From FACHB-T130 sp042747725 (GTDB lineage Bacteria; Cyanobacteriota; Cyanobacteriia; Cyanobacteriales; FACHB-T130): a DNA stretch of 64,000 nucleotides. Shown here one piece after another: positions 8,512 through 16,867 of the stretch (position 1 is its first letter; each line of letters begins with the position of its first letter). A model generated the notes under the pieces. That model saw only the letters and a program-made list of their open reading frames with translations, ran no database searches and was not told the origin of the DNA. Made by a program: the position numbers and the translations under genes. The stretch spans positions 248,001 to 312,000 of the forward strand of contig NZ_JBHZGO010000101.1 of assembly GCF_042747725.1 (NCBI RefSeq), given 5' to 3'.

Positions 8512-8587
8512 GTTGACTCTATAAAAACATGAATGCGTCAGATATGGGAATCAGGAAAAAATCTAACTAATTTACCATTATCAGCTT

Positions 8588-9178
8588 CTAGAAATTTAAT
8601 TTATTTTCATCGACTTGCTTAGCAGCGCGACGAGATAAAAAATCCAATCCCAAGAAAATAGCAGCAATCGTTCCGGAAACGCAAATTTTCCTGTGGGCGA
8701 TTGTTTCCATAACTTCGGAAATAGGAATTAATACAACTTCAATATCTTCAGTGATATCTAGCATTTGTTGGCTGCTTTTATGAACATTTCCAGCTAAAAA
8801 CAAATGGATATCATTTGTATCTTTCGGTGGGTTATCATATAAAGTTGCCAGTTTAATGAGTTGCTCGGCAACATATCCCGTTTCTTCTTCTAATTCTCTA
8901 GCGGCTGCTACAACACTATCCTCTTCCTCTGGATTAAAAGCACCCGCAGGAAGTTCTAATAAAATTTCTCCTACGGCATGACGGTATTGACGCACAAAAA
9001 CAATTTCTTTTTGCTGAGTGATTGGTAAAATAACAGCAATATCAGGTCGAATATTCACAAAAAAATCATCGATGATTTGTCCGCTGGGTAATTCGACTTC
9101 ATCTTGCCTGACTTTACACCATTGATTGTTAATCACCATTTTAGAATTTAAAATTTTCCACTTGTTAAGATTTTTCAT
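8588..9178 (-). CDS. NUDIX hydrolase, ADP-ribose pyrophosphatase-like
   Basis: 196 residues. The NUDIX box is clear: PAGAFNPEEEDSVVAAAREL followed by EEETGY, giving the RELEEETG metal-binding helix. The spacing between the first Gly and the helix is one residue longer than the canonical pattern. The upstream strands (IVFVRQYRHAVGEILLELPA) and the WCKVRQDEVELPSG start are typical of ADP-ribose or nucleoside-diphosphate-sugar pyrophosphatases (NudF/YffH group). It probably hydrolyses ADP-ribose or a related nucleoside diphosphate. The gene is divergent from the epimerase gene, with only 46 bp between their start codons, so their promoters must overlap. Confidence 0.85.
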   Translation of the reverse strand: MKNLNKWKILNSKMVINNQWCKVRQDEVELPSGQIIDDFFVNIRPDIAVILPITQQKEIVFVRQYRHAVGEILLELPAGAFNPEEEDSVVAAARELEEETGYVAEQLIKLATLYDNPPKDTNDIHLFLAGNVHKSSQQMLDITEDIEVVLIPISEVMETIAHRKICVSGTIAAIFLGLDFLSRRAAKQVDENKLNF

Positions 9179-9224
9179 AAACTAAGTCTTGAAAGTAGAT
9201 TCAAAAATCATCAAGCATACAACA

Positions 9225-10298
9225 ATGCAGATTAGCGTAGAAACCTTCACGGTAAACAAGCGATTTCCTTTAACCATCAGTCGCGGCACGACAGCGCAAA
9301 CCATGAATGTGTGGGTACGCGCGATCGCAGATGGGATTGAAGGTTGGGGAGAAGCAACGCCTTTTTCCATTGGAGTGGGAGAACAGCGGCAAACCACGGA
9401 GATTCTCTTGGAGGCATTGCAAGGCATTGCGCCGCTGTTGGAGGCATTTAGCCCTTGGGAAAGGCAGAAAATTGAGGAGGTGTTGGCGGCACAGCAAACA
9501 CCTTCTGCGGCGTGGGCGGCAATTGATATGGCGTTGCACGATTGGCAGGGAAAGCGGCTAGGCTTACCGTTGTGGCGTCTGTGGGGATTGGATCGAGATC
9601 GGATTGTTCCCACCTCTGTGACGATTGGGATTAATTCTCCATCTGGTGCTTTACAGCGATGGCGCGACTGGCGGCAGGTGACAGGGGCAAATGTTTTGAA
9701 GGTGAAGTTGGGTAGTTCCGAGGGAATTGAAGCGGATCAAGCGATGCTGATGGCAATTCGGGAGGCAGCACCCGATGCTCAGCTAAGCGTCGATGCCAAT
9801 GGAGGTTGGAGTCTGGAAGACGCCGCGATTATGTGCAGTTGGCTGGCAAAGATGGGCGTTAAGTATGTGGAACAGCCGCTAGGACGAGAAGCAGAAGTCG
9901 GAGTAATGGGAGAATCGCCGTTTAAGGAATTGTACAAGCGATCGCCTCTACCCATTTTTGTGGATGAAAGTTGCTTTACAAGCAAGGATATCCCGCAACT
10001 GGCAGACCGGGTTCATGGCGTTAATATCAAACTAATGAAATGTGGCGGTTTAACGGAAGCGATTCGCATGGTACATACAGCGAAAGCTTGTGGATTGCAG
10101 GTGATGTTCGGTTGCTATTCTGACAGCGCGATCTCTAATACGGCGGCGGCACAACTCTCACCCTTAGCGGATTATCTAGATTTAGATAGTCACCTAAATA
10201 TTATCGACGATCCTTTCAGCGGCGCATCAATACAAGATGGACGGTTGCTACCCAATGATTTACCCGGATTGGGAGTTATCTACAAGGACGAAGGATGA
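9225..10298 (+). CDS. dipeptide epimerase family enzyme (enolase superfamily; DgcA-like)
   Basis: 357 residues from the ATG at 9225. A TTG 36 bp upstream in the same frame is a poorer start. It is a member of the muconate lactonising/Ala-Glu epimerase branch of the enolase superfamily. Catalytic features are in place: the KxK pair (Lys159, Lys161), metal ligands Asp190 (DANGG), Glu216 (VEQPL) and Asp247 (VDES), and the opposite acid/base Lys269 (NIKLMKCGG). Such enzymes epimerise L-Ala-D/L-Glu or related dipeptides. When paired with a DUF1611 gene, as here, the family includes DgcA, which racemises N-acetyl-glutamate in D-glutamate catabolism. Which substrate applies cannot be read from the sequence. 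It is first of a two-gene unit. Confidence 0.87.
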   Translation: MQISVETFTVNKRFPLTISRGTTAQTMNVWVRAIADGIEGWGEATPFSIGVGEQRQTTEILLEALQGIAPLLEAFSPWERQKIEEVLAAQQTPSAAWAAIDMALHDWQGKRLGLPLWRLWGLDRDRIVPTSVTIGINSPSGALQRWRDWRQVTGANVLKVKLGSSEGIEADQAMLMAIREAAPDAQLSVDANGGWSLEDAAIMCSWLAKMGVKYVEQPLGREAEVGVMGESPFKELYKRSPLPIFVDESCFTSKDIPQLADRVHGVNIKLMKCGGLTEAIRMVHTAKACGLQVMFGCYSDSAISNTAAAQLSPLADYLDLDSHLNIIDDPFSGASIQDGRLLPNDLPGLGVIYKDEG

Positions 10299-10333
10299 AC
10301 CATGAATTTCTGTTCCCTATTTTCTAAAAAGCT

Positions 10334-11377
10334 GTGCATTTGACATCTAAACATCGAGTGGCAATTCTGCTACATGAAGGGATTCGCGGCATCAACGGCA
10401 AAACCGGACTGGCGCTATTACGCTACACTGAAGCGCTAGTGGTGGCAGTCATCGATCGCCAGTGTGCGGGAGAGTCATTGCGAGAATTGACGGGTATCCC
10501 GCGTGCGGTGCCGATTGTAGCTTCCGTGGAAGAGGCGCTAGCTTACACACCCGATATCCTGGCGATTGGGATTGCGCCACCTGGGGGTGCCCTCCCAGAG
10601 GAATGGTGGCAGGAAGTGAAACAAGGGGTAGCAGCGGGGTTGTCAGTCGTGAATGGACTGCATACCCCAATGGCGTCCCATCCAGAAATGCGGGCATTAT
10701 TGAAAGATGGGCAATGGATTTGGGATGTGCGTCAGGAACCCGCAGGATTAAAGATAGGAAGTGGACAGGCGCGATCGCTCTCTTGCAAACGGGTTCTCGC
10801 CGTCGGTACGGATATGGCAATTGGCAAAATGTCAACCAGTTTGGAACTAAATAAAGCCGCGTTACAGCGCGGTTTGCGTTCCAAGTTCCTAGCTACAGGT
10901 CAAGCGGGCTTAATGATAGCGGGGGATGGCATACCGCTGGATGCCGTGCGGGTTGACTTTGCTGCGGGTGCTATCGAGCAAATGGTGATGCTTTTTGGCG
11001 AGGAGCATGAGATTCTGTTTGTTGAGGGACAAGGTTCCCTGTTGCATCCCGGTTCAACGGCAACGCTGCCACTGATTCGCGGGACTCAGCCGACGCATCT
11101 AGTGCTGGTACATCGAGCGCAACAAGCAACCCTTCGCCATCATCCCCACGTTCCCATTCCGCCGCTGCCAGAGGTCATTCAGCTTTACGAGACAGTAGCA
11201 TCGGCGGCGGGTGCATTTGCGCCGGTGCGAGTGGTAGCGATCGCTCTCAACACCGCCCATCTCGACAGCGACACTGCACAACGAGCAATCGAGCAGACAC
11301 AAGCAGAAACAAAGCGTCCCTGCACCGATCCGGTCCGCTTTGGTGCTGACACACTATTAGATGCCGTAATGGCTTAA
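10334..11377 (+). CDS. DUF1611 family protein (DgcN-like)
   Basis: 347 residues, starting at GTG (a TTG two codons on is an alternative). The N-terminal half is Rossmann-like, with VAILLHEG near the start and DILAIGIAPPGGALP. A second, P-loop-like half opens with AVGTDMAIGKMSTSLEL, the GTDxxxGKM(S/T) signature of DUF1611. The family includes DgcN, reported to act as an N-acetyltransferase on D-glutamate together with DgcA. It begins 35 bp after the epimerase stop, and a 15-bp hairpin follows it, so the pair forms a two-gene transcription unit. By analogy the pair handles D-glutamate or muropeptide-derived dipeptides; this is inference. Confidence 0.82.
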   Translation: MHLTSKHRVAILLHEGIRGINGKTGLALLRYTEALVVAVIDRQCAGESLRELTGIPRAVPIVASVEEALAYTPDILAIGIAPPGGALPEEWWQEVKQGVAAGLSVVNGLHTPMASHPEMRALLKDGQWIWDVRQEPAGLKIGSGQARSLSCKRVLAVGTDMAIGKMSTSLELNKAALQRGLRSKFLATGQAGLMIAGDGIPLDAVRVDFAAGAIEQMVMLFGEEHEILFVEGQGSLLHPGSTATLPLIRGTQPTHLVLVHRAQQATLRHHPHVPIPPLPEVIQLYETVASAAGAFAPVRVVAIALNTAHLDSDTAQRAIEQTQAETKRPCTDPVRFGADTLLDAVMA

Positions 11378-11395
11378 TACTGTTAGCCATTTAAA

Positions 11396-11442
11396 AACCT
11401 AACCGCTAGTCCCCTTTCATCGAGGAAACTAGCGGTTAGGTT
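11396..11442. terminator. 15-bp stem terminator after the epimerase/DUF1611 unit
   Basis: AACCTAACCGCTAGT at 11396-11410 pairs perfectly with ACTAGCGGTTAGGTT at 11428-11442 across a 17-nt loop, 18 bp beyond the stop codon. The stem is strong although the following T-tract is weak. It closes the two-gene unit. Confidence 0.7.
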
Positions 11443-11486
11443 CTTCTGTCGTATTGCAGTCAACCGAGAACAGCTAGATTTTTTCG

Positions 11487-11580
11487 GGACTTACGCAAAG
11501 CTTATACATATAGCGTTTTTTCGGGTTCAATCCCCCAGGGGGATTGCGGTGGCAGATGTAGTGATATTTGCGTAAGTCCT
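11487..11580. mobile_element. MITE-like element, copy 2
   Basis: 94 bp bounded by GGACTTACGCAAA and TTTGCGTAAGTCC, a perfect 13-bp terminal inverted repeat. It shares its left end and part of its interior with the element at 49-137 and has no coding capacity. It lies in the spacer between the DUF1611 gene and the first GH13 gene. The better-preserved ends suggest that this copy is the younger of the two. Confidence 0.65.
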
Positions 11581-11790
11581 GTTTTTGTCAGAGCGATCGC
11601 GCAGGATAACGCCAAATTCGGCATTAATCGCTTAAATTTAGCCTAAATTGCCTTTAGCTTTGATTACCGCTTATCTCCTGGGAATTAGGGCATCAGAAGC
11701 AACTTTATTTCTCAAGAACGATACCCCAGTTGGATGAAAAGGAGAAAATACTGCTCGAAGCCTTTTCTCATCAAAATTCCAAACACTTCT

Positions 11791-13443
11791 ATGGCAACTC
11801 CGATTGAATTTAATTTATTTGCTCCCTATAACAAAGGAGCTGCTTTAATTGGGGATTTTTCTAACTGGGAAGACATCCCAATGGAAAAAGGTAAGGATGG
11901 TTATTTCCGTACCAAAGTTGAACTGGAAGATGGAGTTTATCAATATAAATTCCGCATCCAATCCAAATCTTGGTTCTTTGAACCGGATCAATGGGTAGAA
12001 GTAGTTGACCCCTACGCCACCGATATTGATAACCCCACCCAAAACGGTGTTGTGCGGATTAAAGATGGCGAACGGATTGTGGATACATACGTTTGGCAAC
12101 ATGACGATAAGCCACTGCCGAGCGATCGTGAATTAGTCATTTACGAATTGCACGTTGGCGACTTCTCCGGCGGTGAGGATGACCCCTACGCACGCGGCAA
12201 ATACGAACACGTTGTGGAAAAATTAGATTACCTCTGCGACCTGGGAGTTAATGCCATTGAGTTGATGCCAGTTAAGGAGTATCCAGGCGACCATAGCTGG
12301 GGTTATAACCCGCGCTACTTCTTTGCCACAGAATCTAGCTATGGCACAACTGAAGGGTTGAAGCATCTGATTGATGAATGTCATGGTCATGGAATTCGCG
12401 TCATCATGGACGGGATTTTTAACCACTCAGAAGCAGAAAGTCCACTGACGCAAATAGACCACGATTATTGGTATCATCATGCTCCCCGCGACCCAGATAA
12501 TAACTGGGGACCAGAATTTAACTACGAACACTATGACGAAAATCTAGATTTTAAGCCTGCATGGAAGTTTGTCGGCGATACCGTGCAATTCTGGATTCAG
12601 GAATATCACATTGATGGCATTCGCTACGATGCAGCGCGGCAAATGGCCAACTACGATTTCATGCACTGGATTGTTCAGGAAGCCAAAAATGCAGCTGGAC
12701 CAAAACCCTTTTATAACATCGCCGAACATATTCCTGAAACCACCAGCATTACGAATGTAGAGGGTCCGATGGATGGCTGCTGGCACGATAGTTTCTATCA
12801 CTGCATTCTGGAACATATCTGCGGCGATACCTTTGATTTAGAGCGCCTCAAGGATGCGATTGACTGCAAGCGGCAAGGCTTCATGGGTGCCACGAATGTT
12901 GTGAATTACCTAACGAATCACGACCATAATCATGTTTTAGCAGAGTTAGGCGATCGCGGCATTTTGGATGAGGAAGCGTTTAAGCGGAGAAAGTTAGGTT
13001 CTGTCATCAATATGACAGCAGTCGGCGTACCTCTGCTGTGGATGGGCGAAGAGTTCGGAGAATATAAATACAAAACAAGCGAACAAGCAAAAATCGATTG
13101 GACGCTACTCAGCCATGACCTCAATCGCGGTATGTTTGAGTTTATCAAAGGCTTGATTCATCTTCGTAAAAATAATCATGCCCTCTACACCGAAAATATC
13201 GACTTTATCCATGAAGATCCAGAAGCGAAGGTATTAGCCTACAGCCGCTGGAATGGTGAGGGTTCTCGTGTCGTCGTTGTAGCGAACTTCTCCGACAACT
13301 TCCTAGGCGGCTATCACGTTCCTAACTTCCCCGAAGCGGGAACCTGGCACGAATGGACTGGCAATTATGATGTCGAAGCTGGAGAGGATGGTATCCATCT
13401 CGACTTAGGAGGTTACGAAGCCAAAGTATTAGTTTGGCAGTAA
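11791..13443 (+). CDS. alpha-amylase family (GH13) glycosidase with N-terminal CBM48/E-set domain, paralogue 1
   Basis: 550 residues if begun at the ATG at 11791, chosen because the adjacent paralogue starts at the same point (MA..IEFNLFAP). An in-frame ATG at 11734 would add 19 poorly conserved residues. Residues about 5-95 are an E-set/CBM48-type glycogen-binding module (GDFSNWEDIPMEK, VYQYKFRI). The (beta/alpha)8 barrel follows, with the GH13 triad: nucleophile Asp280 (DGIRYDA), acid/base Glu312 (NIAEHIP) and Asp378 (TNHDH). Layout and size resemble glycogen-branching or trehalohydrolase-like enzymes acting on alpha-1,4/1,6-glucans, but the specificity is not determined. It is a tandem duplicate of 14315-15985. 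Confidence 0.88.
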   Translation: MATPIEFNLFAPYNKGAALIGDFSNWEDIPMEKGKDGYFRTKVELEDGVYQYKFRIQSKSWFFEPDQWVEVVDPYATDIDNPTQNGVVRIKDGERIVDTYVWQHDDKPLPSDRELVIYELHVGDFSGGEDDPYARGKYEHVVEKLDYLCDLGVNAIELMPVKEYPGDHSWGYNPRYFFATESSYGTTEGLKHLIDECHGHGIRVIMDGIFNHSEAESPLTQIDHDYWYHHAPRDPDNNWGPEFNYEHYDENLDFKPAWKFVGDTVQFWIQEYHIDGIRYDAARQMANYDFMHWIVQEAKNAAGPKPFYNIAEHIPETTSITNVEGPMDGCWHDSFYHCILEHICGDTFDLERLKDAIDCKRQGFMGATNVVNYLTNHDHNHVLAELGDRGILDEEAFKRRKLGSVINMTAVGVPLLWMGEEFGEYKYKTSEQAKIDWTLLSHDLNRGMFEFIKGLIHLRKNNHALYTENIDFIHEDPEAKVLAYSRWNGEGSRVVVVANFSDNFLGGYHVPNFPEAGTWHEWTGNYDVEAGEDGIHLDLGGYEAKVLVWQ

Positions 13444-13470
13444 TCGAAACTCACTACAGTCCTTAACATT

Positions 13471-13511
13471 AGATTGTCTTTACTCCTTTGTAAAAGGAGT
13501 AAAAACAATCT
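13471..13511. terminator. hairpin between GH13 paralogue 1 and the minus-strand small gene
   Basis: AGATTGTCTTTACTCCTTT and AAAGGAGTAAAAACAATCT form a nearly perfect stem with an 11-bp perfect core (TTTACTCCTTT/AAAGGAGTAAA). It lies 28 bp after the GH13 stop and just beyond the end of the opposing 77-residue gene, so it can serve as a bidirectional terminator. Confidence 0.6.
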
Positions 13512-13594
13512 AATTGGGTACCTCACAAAAGTTGCACCATTTTGTTTTTTATTGGCAACATATGGAATTCTTCGCCCTCTTTTTTCTGATGCTT

Positions 13595-13828
13595 TTAAGC
13601 GCTTTTCAGTTGCTGACCCTGCGTACTGGGTGCCAAAGCCCAACCTTCGCATCTTAATTTCTGGTAGGTTGCCCAACCCTTAGAACCTCCAGGAACCGGA
13701 TAGTCTGGTACAGCATATTCTGGAAAAGCCGTATAAGGTCGCCACGGTTGATGGGGTGCCGTTCGTAAATGCAACAACTTTTCTCCGCTGACTCCCATTG
13801 TTGGCAACCAACACATTTGTTTCAACAT
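13595..13828 (-). CDS. small hypothetical protein, 77 residues
   Basis: A perfect Shine-Dalgarno AAGGAG lies 6 bases before the ATG, which strongly supports translation. The product is soluble and rich in Pro, Trp and Tyr (HQPWRPYTAFPEYAVPDYPV, then KGWATYQKLRCEGWALAP), with Cys residues near both ends and no transmembrane segment. I do not recognise a family. It follows a 31-residue membrane peptide gene on the same strand, and both lie head-away between the two GH13 paralogues, so the pair may be one transcript embedded in the starch/glycogen locus. Confidence 0.65.
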   Translation of the reverse strand: MLKQMCWLPTMGVSGEKLLHLRTAPHQPWRPYTAFPEYAVPDYPVPGGSKGWATYQKLRCEGWALAPSTQGQQLKSA

Positions 13829-13891
13829 CTGAAACTCCTTAATTCAAATTAGAAATAATTGATTAATCAGACAAGCTTCCCATATAGGAAA

Positions 13892-13987
13892 CTAGATAGT
13901 AACTGCCGCAAAGCAATAAGCAAGCATGATAAATGCAAGACCGAGACTAAGAGTGTAAATGAGAGGAATCCATTGTAATGTACCCAT
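13892..13987 (-). CDS. 31-residue single-pass membrane peptide
   Basis: The minus strand reads ATG at 13985-13987, 31 codons, then TAG at 13892-13894, with an AAAGGAG Shine-Dalgarno 8 bases before the start. The product begins MGTLQWIPLIYTLSLGL and continues as one hydrophobic helix to the end (LAYCFAAVTI). It is typical of tiny membrane-complex subunits or regulators. No family is recognised. It sits 63 bp upstream of the 77-residue gene and is probably co-transcribed with it. It is shorter than usual ORF cut-offs, so it would normally be missed. Confidence 0.6.
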   Translation of the reverse strand: MGTLQWIPLIYTLSLGLAFIMLAYCFAAVTI

Positions 13988-14246
13988 TTTTCAGCTCCTT
14001 TGAGCTGTTAGTTATGACCCGATCCTCTCGGTTCATCCCTCAATTGACATCTCTCCCTAGAATTATTTACACGCTTTTTAAAAATATCTCCAAAGTTTCA
14101 AGCAACAGCTTTTATCTATTTCTAGAGATATAAAAAAACAGATAATTAATCAATTTTGTTTTTGATTATACAAACTTTATTTAGAATCAACTATTTCTAA
14201 AGACGGATAATTTAGTATAATTTATTACTAAAGTTAAAATTAGAAA

Positions 14247-14269
14247 TGCAAACTTAAAAAATGTTTGCA
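14247..14269. promoter_or_regulatory. inverted repeat upstream of GH13 paralogue 2, possible operator
   Basis: TGCAAAC at 14247-14253 and GTTTGCA at 14263-14269 form a perfect 7-bp dyad with 9-bp spacing, about 45 bp before the ATG at 14315, in an AT-rich leader. This looks like a regulator-binding dyad. Paralogue 1 lacks it, and no regulator can be named. The rest of the 13988-14314 spacer is AT-rich and holds no supported gene. Confidence 0.35.
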
Positions 14270-14314
14270 AATAATCTTTGCTGAACAAGCAAATCAACTT
14301 CATCAAAAGGTTTT

Positions 14315-15985
14315 ATGGCAAGTTCAATCGAATTCAATTTATTTGCACCTCGTAACAAAGGAGTGGTATTGATAGGCTCTTTTTCTGACTGGAAAGGAAT
14401 TCCAATGGAAAAAGGTGAGGATGGCTATTTCCGAACTCAGGTTGATTTGGAGGATGGCATTTATCAATATAAATTTCGCGTTCAATCGAAAAGCCCGAAT
14501 TTTGAACCCGATCGATGGGTGGATGTAATCGATCCCTACGCTACAGACGTTGATGAAGCAAGAGACAACGGTATAGCGCGGATCAAAGATGGTAAGAGGA
14601 TTGTTGATGCTTACGTTTGGCAGTATGACGACACTCCCTTGCCAAATAATCACGAATTAGTCATCTATGAAATGCACGTTGCGGATTTTTCGGGCGGTGA
14701 GGATGACCCGCACAAGCGAGGAAAATACCAAGACGCGATCGCTAAATTAGATCATTTAAGCGAACTCGGAATTAATGCCATCGAGTTGATGCCAGTGAAT
14801 GAGTATCCCGGTGATTACAATTGGGGCTATAAAGTGCGTCACTACTTCGCTACAGAATCCAGTTACGGCCCTACAGAAGATTTGAAGCGGTTTATTGACG
14901 AGTGTCATCATCGAGGCATTCGCGTTTTCATGGATGGGATTTATAACCACACAGATGAAGAATGCCCATTAATGCTGATTGACCGGAATTACTGGTACTA
15001 CGAGCATATGCATTATCCGGAAGATCCGGCGAATTACTGGGGACCAGAATTTAACTACGACAACTACGACGAAAAGTTAGACGTTAAGCCTGCCTGGAAA
15101 TACGTCGGGGATGTGGTGCGGTTTTGGGTTCAGGAATATCACATTGATGGGATTCGCTTTGATGCAGTGCGCCAATTGGCAAATTATGAATTTTTGGATT
15201 GGCTTGCCAAGCAAGCCAAGAAAAATATTGCGCCTAAGCCGTTCTACAACATTGCTGAACATATTCCCGATACAAAAACCGTAGTTTATCCAGAAGGTCC
15301 ACTGGATGGTTGTTGGCATGAAAGTTTTCGCTACTTTGTGCTTCCACATATTTGTGGCGAAATGTTTGAATTAGAAAAACTGAAGGAAGTTTTAGATCCG
15401 AGAAGGCAGGGTTATACGGCGACTACGAATGTAGTGAATTATTTGGCGACTCACGATCGCCAACGTTTGATGAGAGAATTAGGCGATCGCGGGATTTTTG
15501 ACGAAGCCGCATTTAGGAGAGCCAAGTTAGGAGTTGTTCTGTTAATGACGGCGATGGGTGTGCCAATGCTCTGGATGGGAGAAGAGTTTGGAGAACACAA
15601 GCGCAAAAGCGAAACCGTGACTCAGCCAAAGAAAATTGCTTGGTCTTTGTTGTCAAGAGACTTAAATCAAGATTTGTTTGAGTATTACAAAAAATTAATC
15701 GCTCTACGGAAAGAAAATCCAGCTCTTTCTAGCGACAACATTGAGTTTTTCCACGAAGATCCAGAGGCAAAAGTGTTGGCATACGTGCGCTGGAACGATG
15801 GAGGTTCCCGTGTTGTCGTTGTGGCGAATTTCTCAGATAAGTCTCTGTCAGGGTATGGCATTCCTAAGTTCCCATCCTCTGGGACGTGGCAGGATTGGAT
15901 GAATAACTTCCCGGTCGAAGCTGGAGAGGATGGCTTGATCGTTGACTTGCCAGAGTACGAAGCGAAGGTGTTTGTCTGGCAGTAA
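14315..15985 (+). CDS. alpha-amylase family (GH13) glycosidase with N-terminal CBM48/E-set domain, paralogue 2
   Basis: 556 residues, collinear over its whole length with the gene at 11791-13443. The start is clear, with AAAAGG shortly before the ATG. The E-set module (GSFSDWKGIPMEK, VYQYKF-like IYQYKFRV) precedes the catalytic barrel. The triad is conserved as Asp283 (DGIRFDA), Glu315 (NIAEHIP) and Asp381 (ATHDR). The usual Asn before the last His-Asp is replaced by Thr here, unlike paralogue 1. It is likely to be active on alpha-glucans. The divergence suggests an old duplication with possible specialisation. It has its own upstream dyad and is probably transcribed separately. Confidence 0.88.
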   Translation: MASSIEFNLFAPRNKGVVLIGSFSDWKGIPMEKGEDGYFRTQVDLEDGIYQYKFRVQSKSPNFEPDRWVDVIDPYATDVDEARDNGIARIKDGKRIVDAYVWQYDDTPLPNNHELVIYEMHVADFSGGEDDPHKRGKYQDAIAKLDHLSELGINAIELMPVNEYPGDYNWGYKVRHYFATESSYGPTEDLKRFIDECHHRGIRVFMDGIYNHTDEECPLMLIDRNYWYYEHMHYPEDPANYWGPEFNYDNYDEKLDVKPAWKYVGDVVRFWVQEYHIDGIRFDAVRQLANYEFLDWLAKQAKKNIAPKPFYNIAEHIPDTKTVVYPEGPLDGCWHESFRYFVLPHICGEMFELEKLKEVLDPRRQGYTATTNVVNYLATHDRQRLMRELGDRGIFDEAAFRRAKLGVVLLMTAMGVPMLWMGEEFGEHKRKSETVTQPKKIAWSLLSRDLNQDLFEYYKKLIALRKENPALSSDNIEFFHEDPEAKVLAYVRWNDGGSRVVVVANFSDKSLSGYGIPKFPSSGTWQDWMNNFPVEAGEDGLIVDLPEYEAKVFVWQ

Positions 15986-16181
15986 GCGAACGCATCGCTT
16001 TGATGAGTCTTCACACCTCAAGTAGGAACAATTGATAAATTCTCCCTACTTGACGTATGTCGTCTCTACAACTCTTGTGCCGTGATATCCTGATTTTTGC
16101 AAGCTACTTCCCCACTGTCTGCAAACTTTGGGGTTGGAGTTTCTTAGTTCACAATCTCGCGTTGATAGCAGCATATCTGCA

Positions 16182-16751
16182 ATGTTCTCATCCCAACCCC
16201 CTGAAGAGAATGGGTCTTCCGTCCAAACCGTCTCGCTGACGGATGAAACCGGGCGATCGCTTAGTTGTTACATTGAGCATTCGATAGAAGTAGAAGGTGA
16301 AGAATACGTCATCCTCCTGCCGGTAGATTCACCTGTAGAAATTGTGGCGTGGGACGAGGAGAAGGAGGAGGAAGAAGCCACCCTGGTCGAAGACGACGCC
16401 GAAATTGACGAAGTTTTTTCCACGGCTCAAGCAGTCCTGGCAGAGCGAAATCTCGTCCTGAAGCGAACCGCATTTGCTCTGACTGTTGCAGGTGAACTGC
16501 CTGCGGTTGAAGAGGAAGAAATTCTCACTCTGGAAATCGAAGATGACGATACTCAGCTCGAACCAGAGGAATTTCAGTTTCTAGCCAGCTTTTACCACAA
16601 AGAACAAGAATACACAATATACACGCCTCTAGATCCGTTGCTATTGTTTGCGCGGATCAATAGTGCGGGTGAACCAGAGCTACTTTCCCCTGAGGAATTT
16701 AAAAAAGTGCAACCGCTGTTGGAAGATCAGCTATTTGATGAAATGGAATAG
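16182..16751 (+). CDS. DUF3727 family protein
   Basis: 189 residues from the ATG at 16182; upstream in-frame codons exist but look non-coding. It is very acidic, with runs such as EEKEEEEATLVEDDAE and EIEDDDTQLEPEEF. The N-terminal segment (VSLTDETGRSLSCYIEHSIE, VEGEEYVILLPVDSPV) resembles the DUF1292-like fold seen in DUF3727 proteins of cyanobacteria and plastids. No catalytic motif is seen, and the function is unknown. It lies just before mltG, yqeG and proB on the same strand, an arrangement I recall from other cyanobacteria. Confidence 0.8.
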   Translation: MFSSQPPEENGSSVQTVSLTDETGRSLSCYIEHSIEVEGEEYVILLPVDSPVEIVAWDEEKEEEEATLVEDDAEIDEVFSTAQAVLAERNLVLKRTAFALTVAGELPAVEEEEILTLEIEDDDTQLEPEEFQFLASFYHKEQEYTIYTPLDPLLLFARINSAGEPELLSPEEFKKVQPLLEDQLFDEME

Positions 16752-16845
16752 GCAAGGAATTAAAAATTAAAAATGCAAAATTAAAAATTAAAAAAGAAAA
16801 TTCTTCATTTTTAATTTATAATTTTTAATTTTTAATTTCATGACA
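16752..16845. repeat. AATTAAAAATT repeat hairpin, copy 1
   Basis: Runs of AATTAAAAATT on the left (from about 16759) and of AATTTTTAATTT on the right (to about 16840) face each other and would fold into an AT-only hairpin. Similar structures lie at 33862-33925 and 38867-38922. This one separates two genes on the same strand. Confidence 0.6.
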
Positions 16846-16867
16846 GCGGTTGTTATCGGCAATCAAG

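Noticed and set aside
10449..10854. Overlapping frames on both strands within the DUF1611 gene
   Set aside because: Shadows of the real gene in GC-rich codons. Only the 347-residue frame has family motifs.
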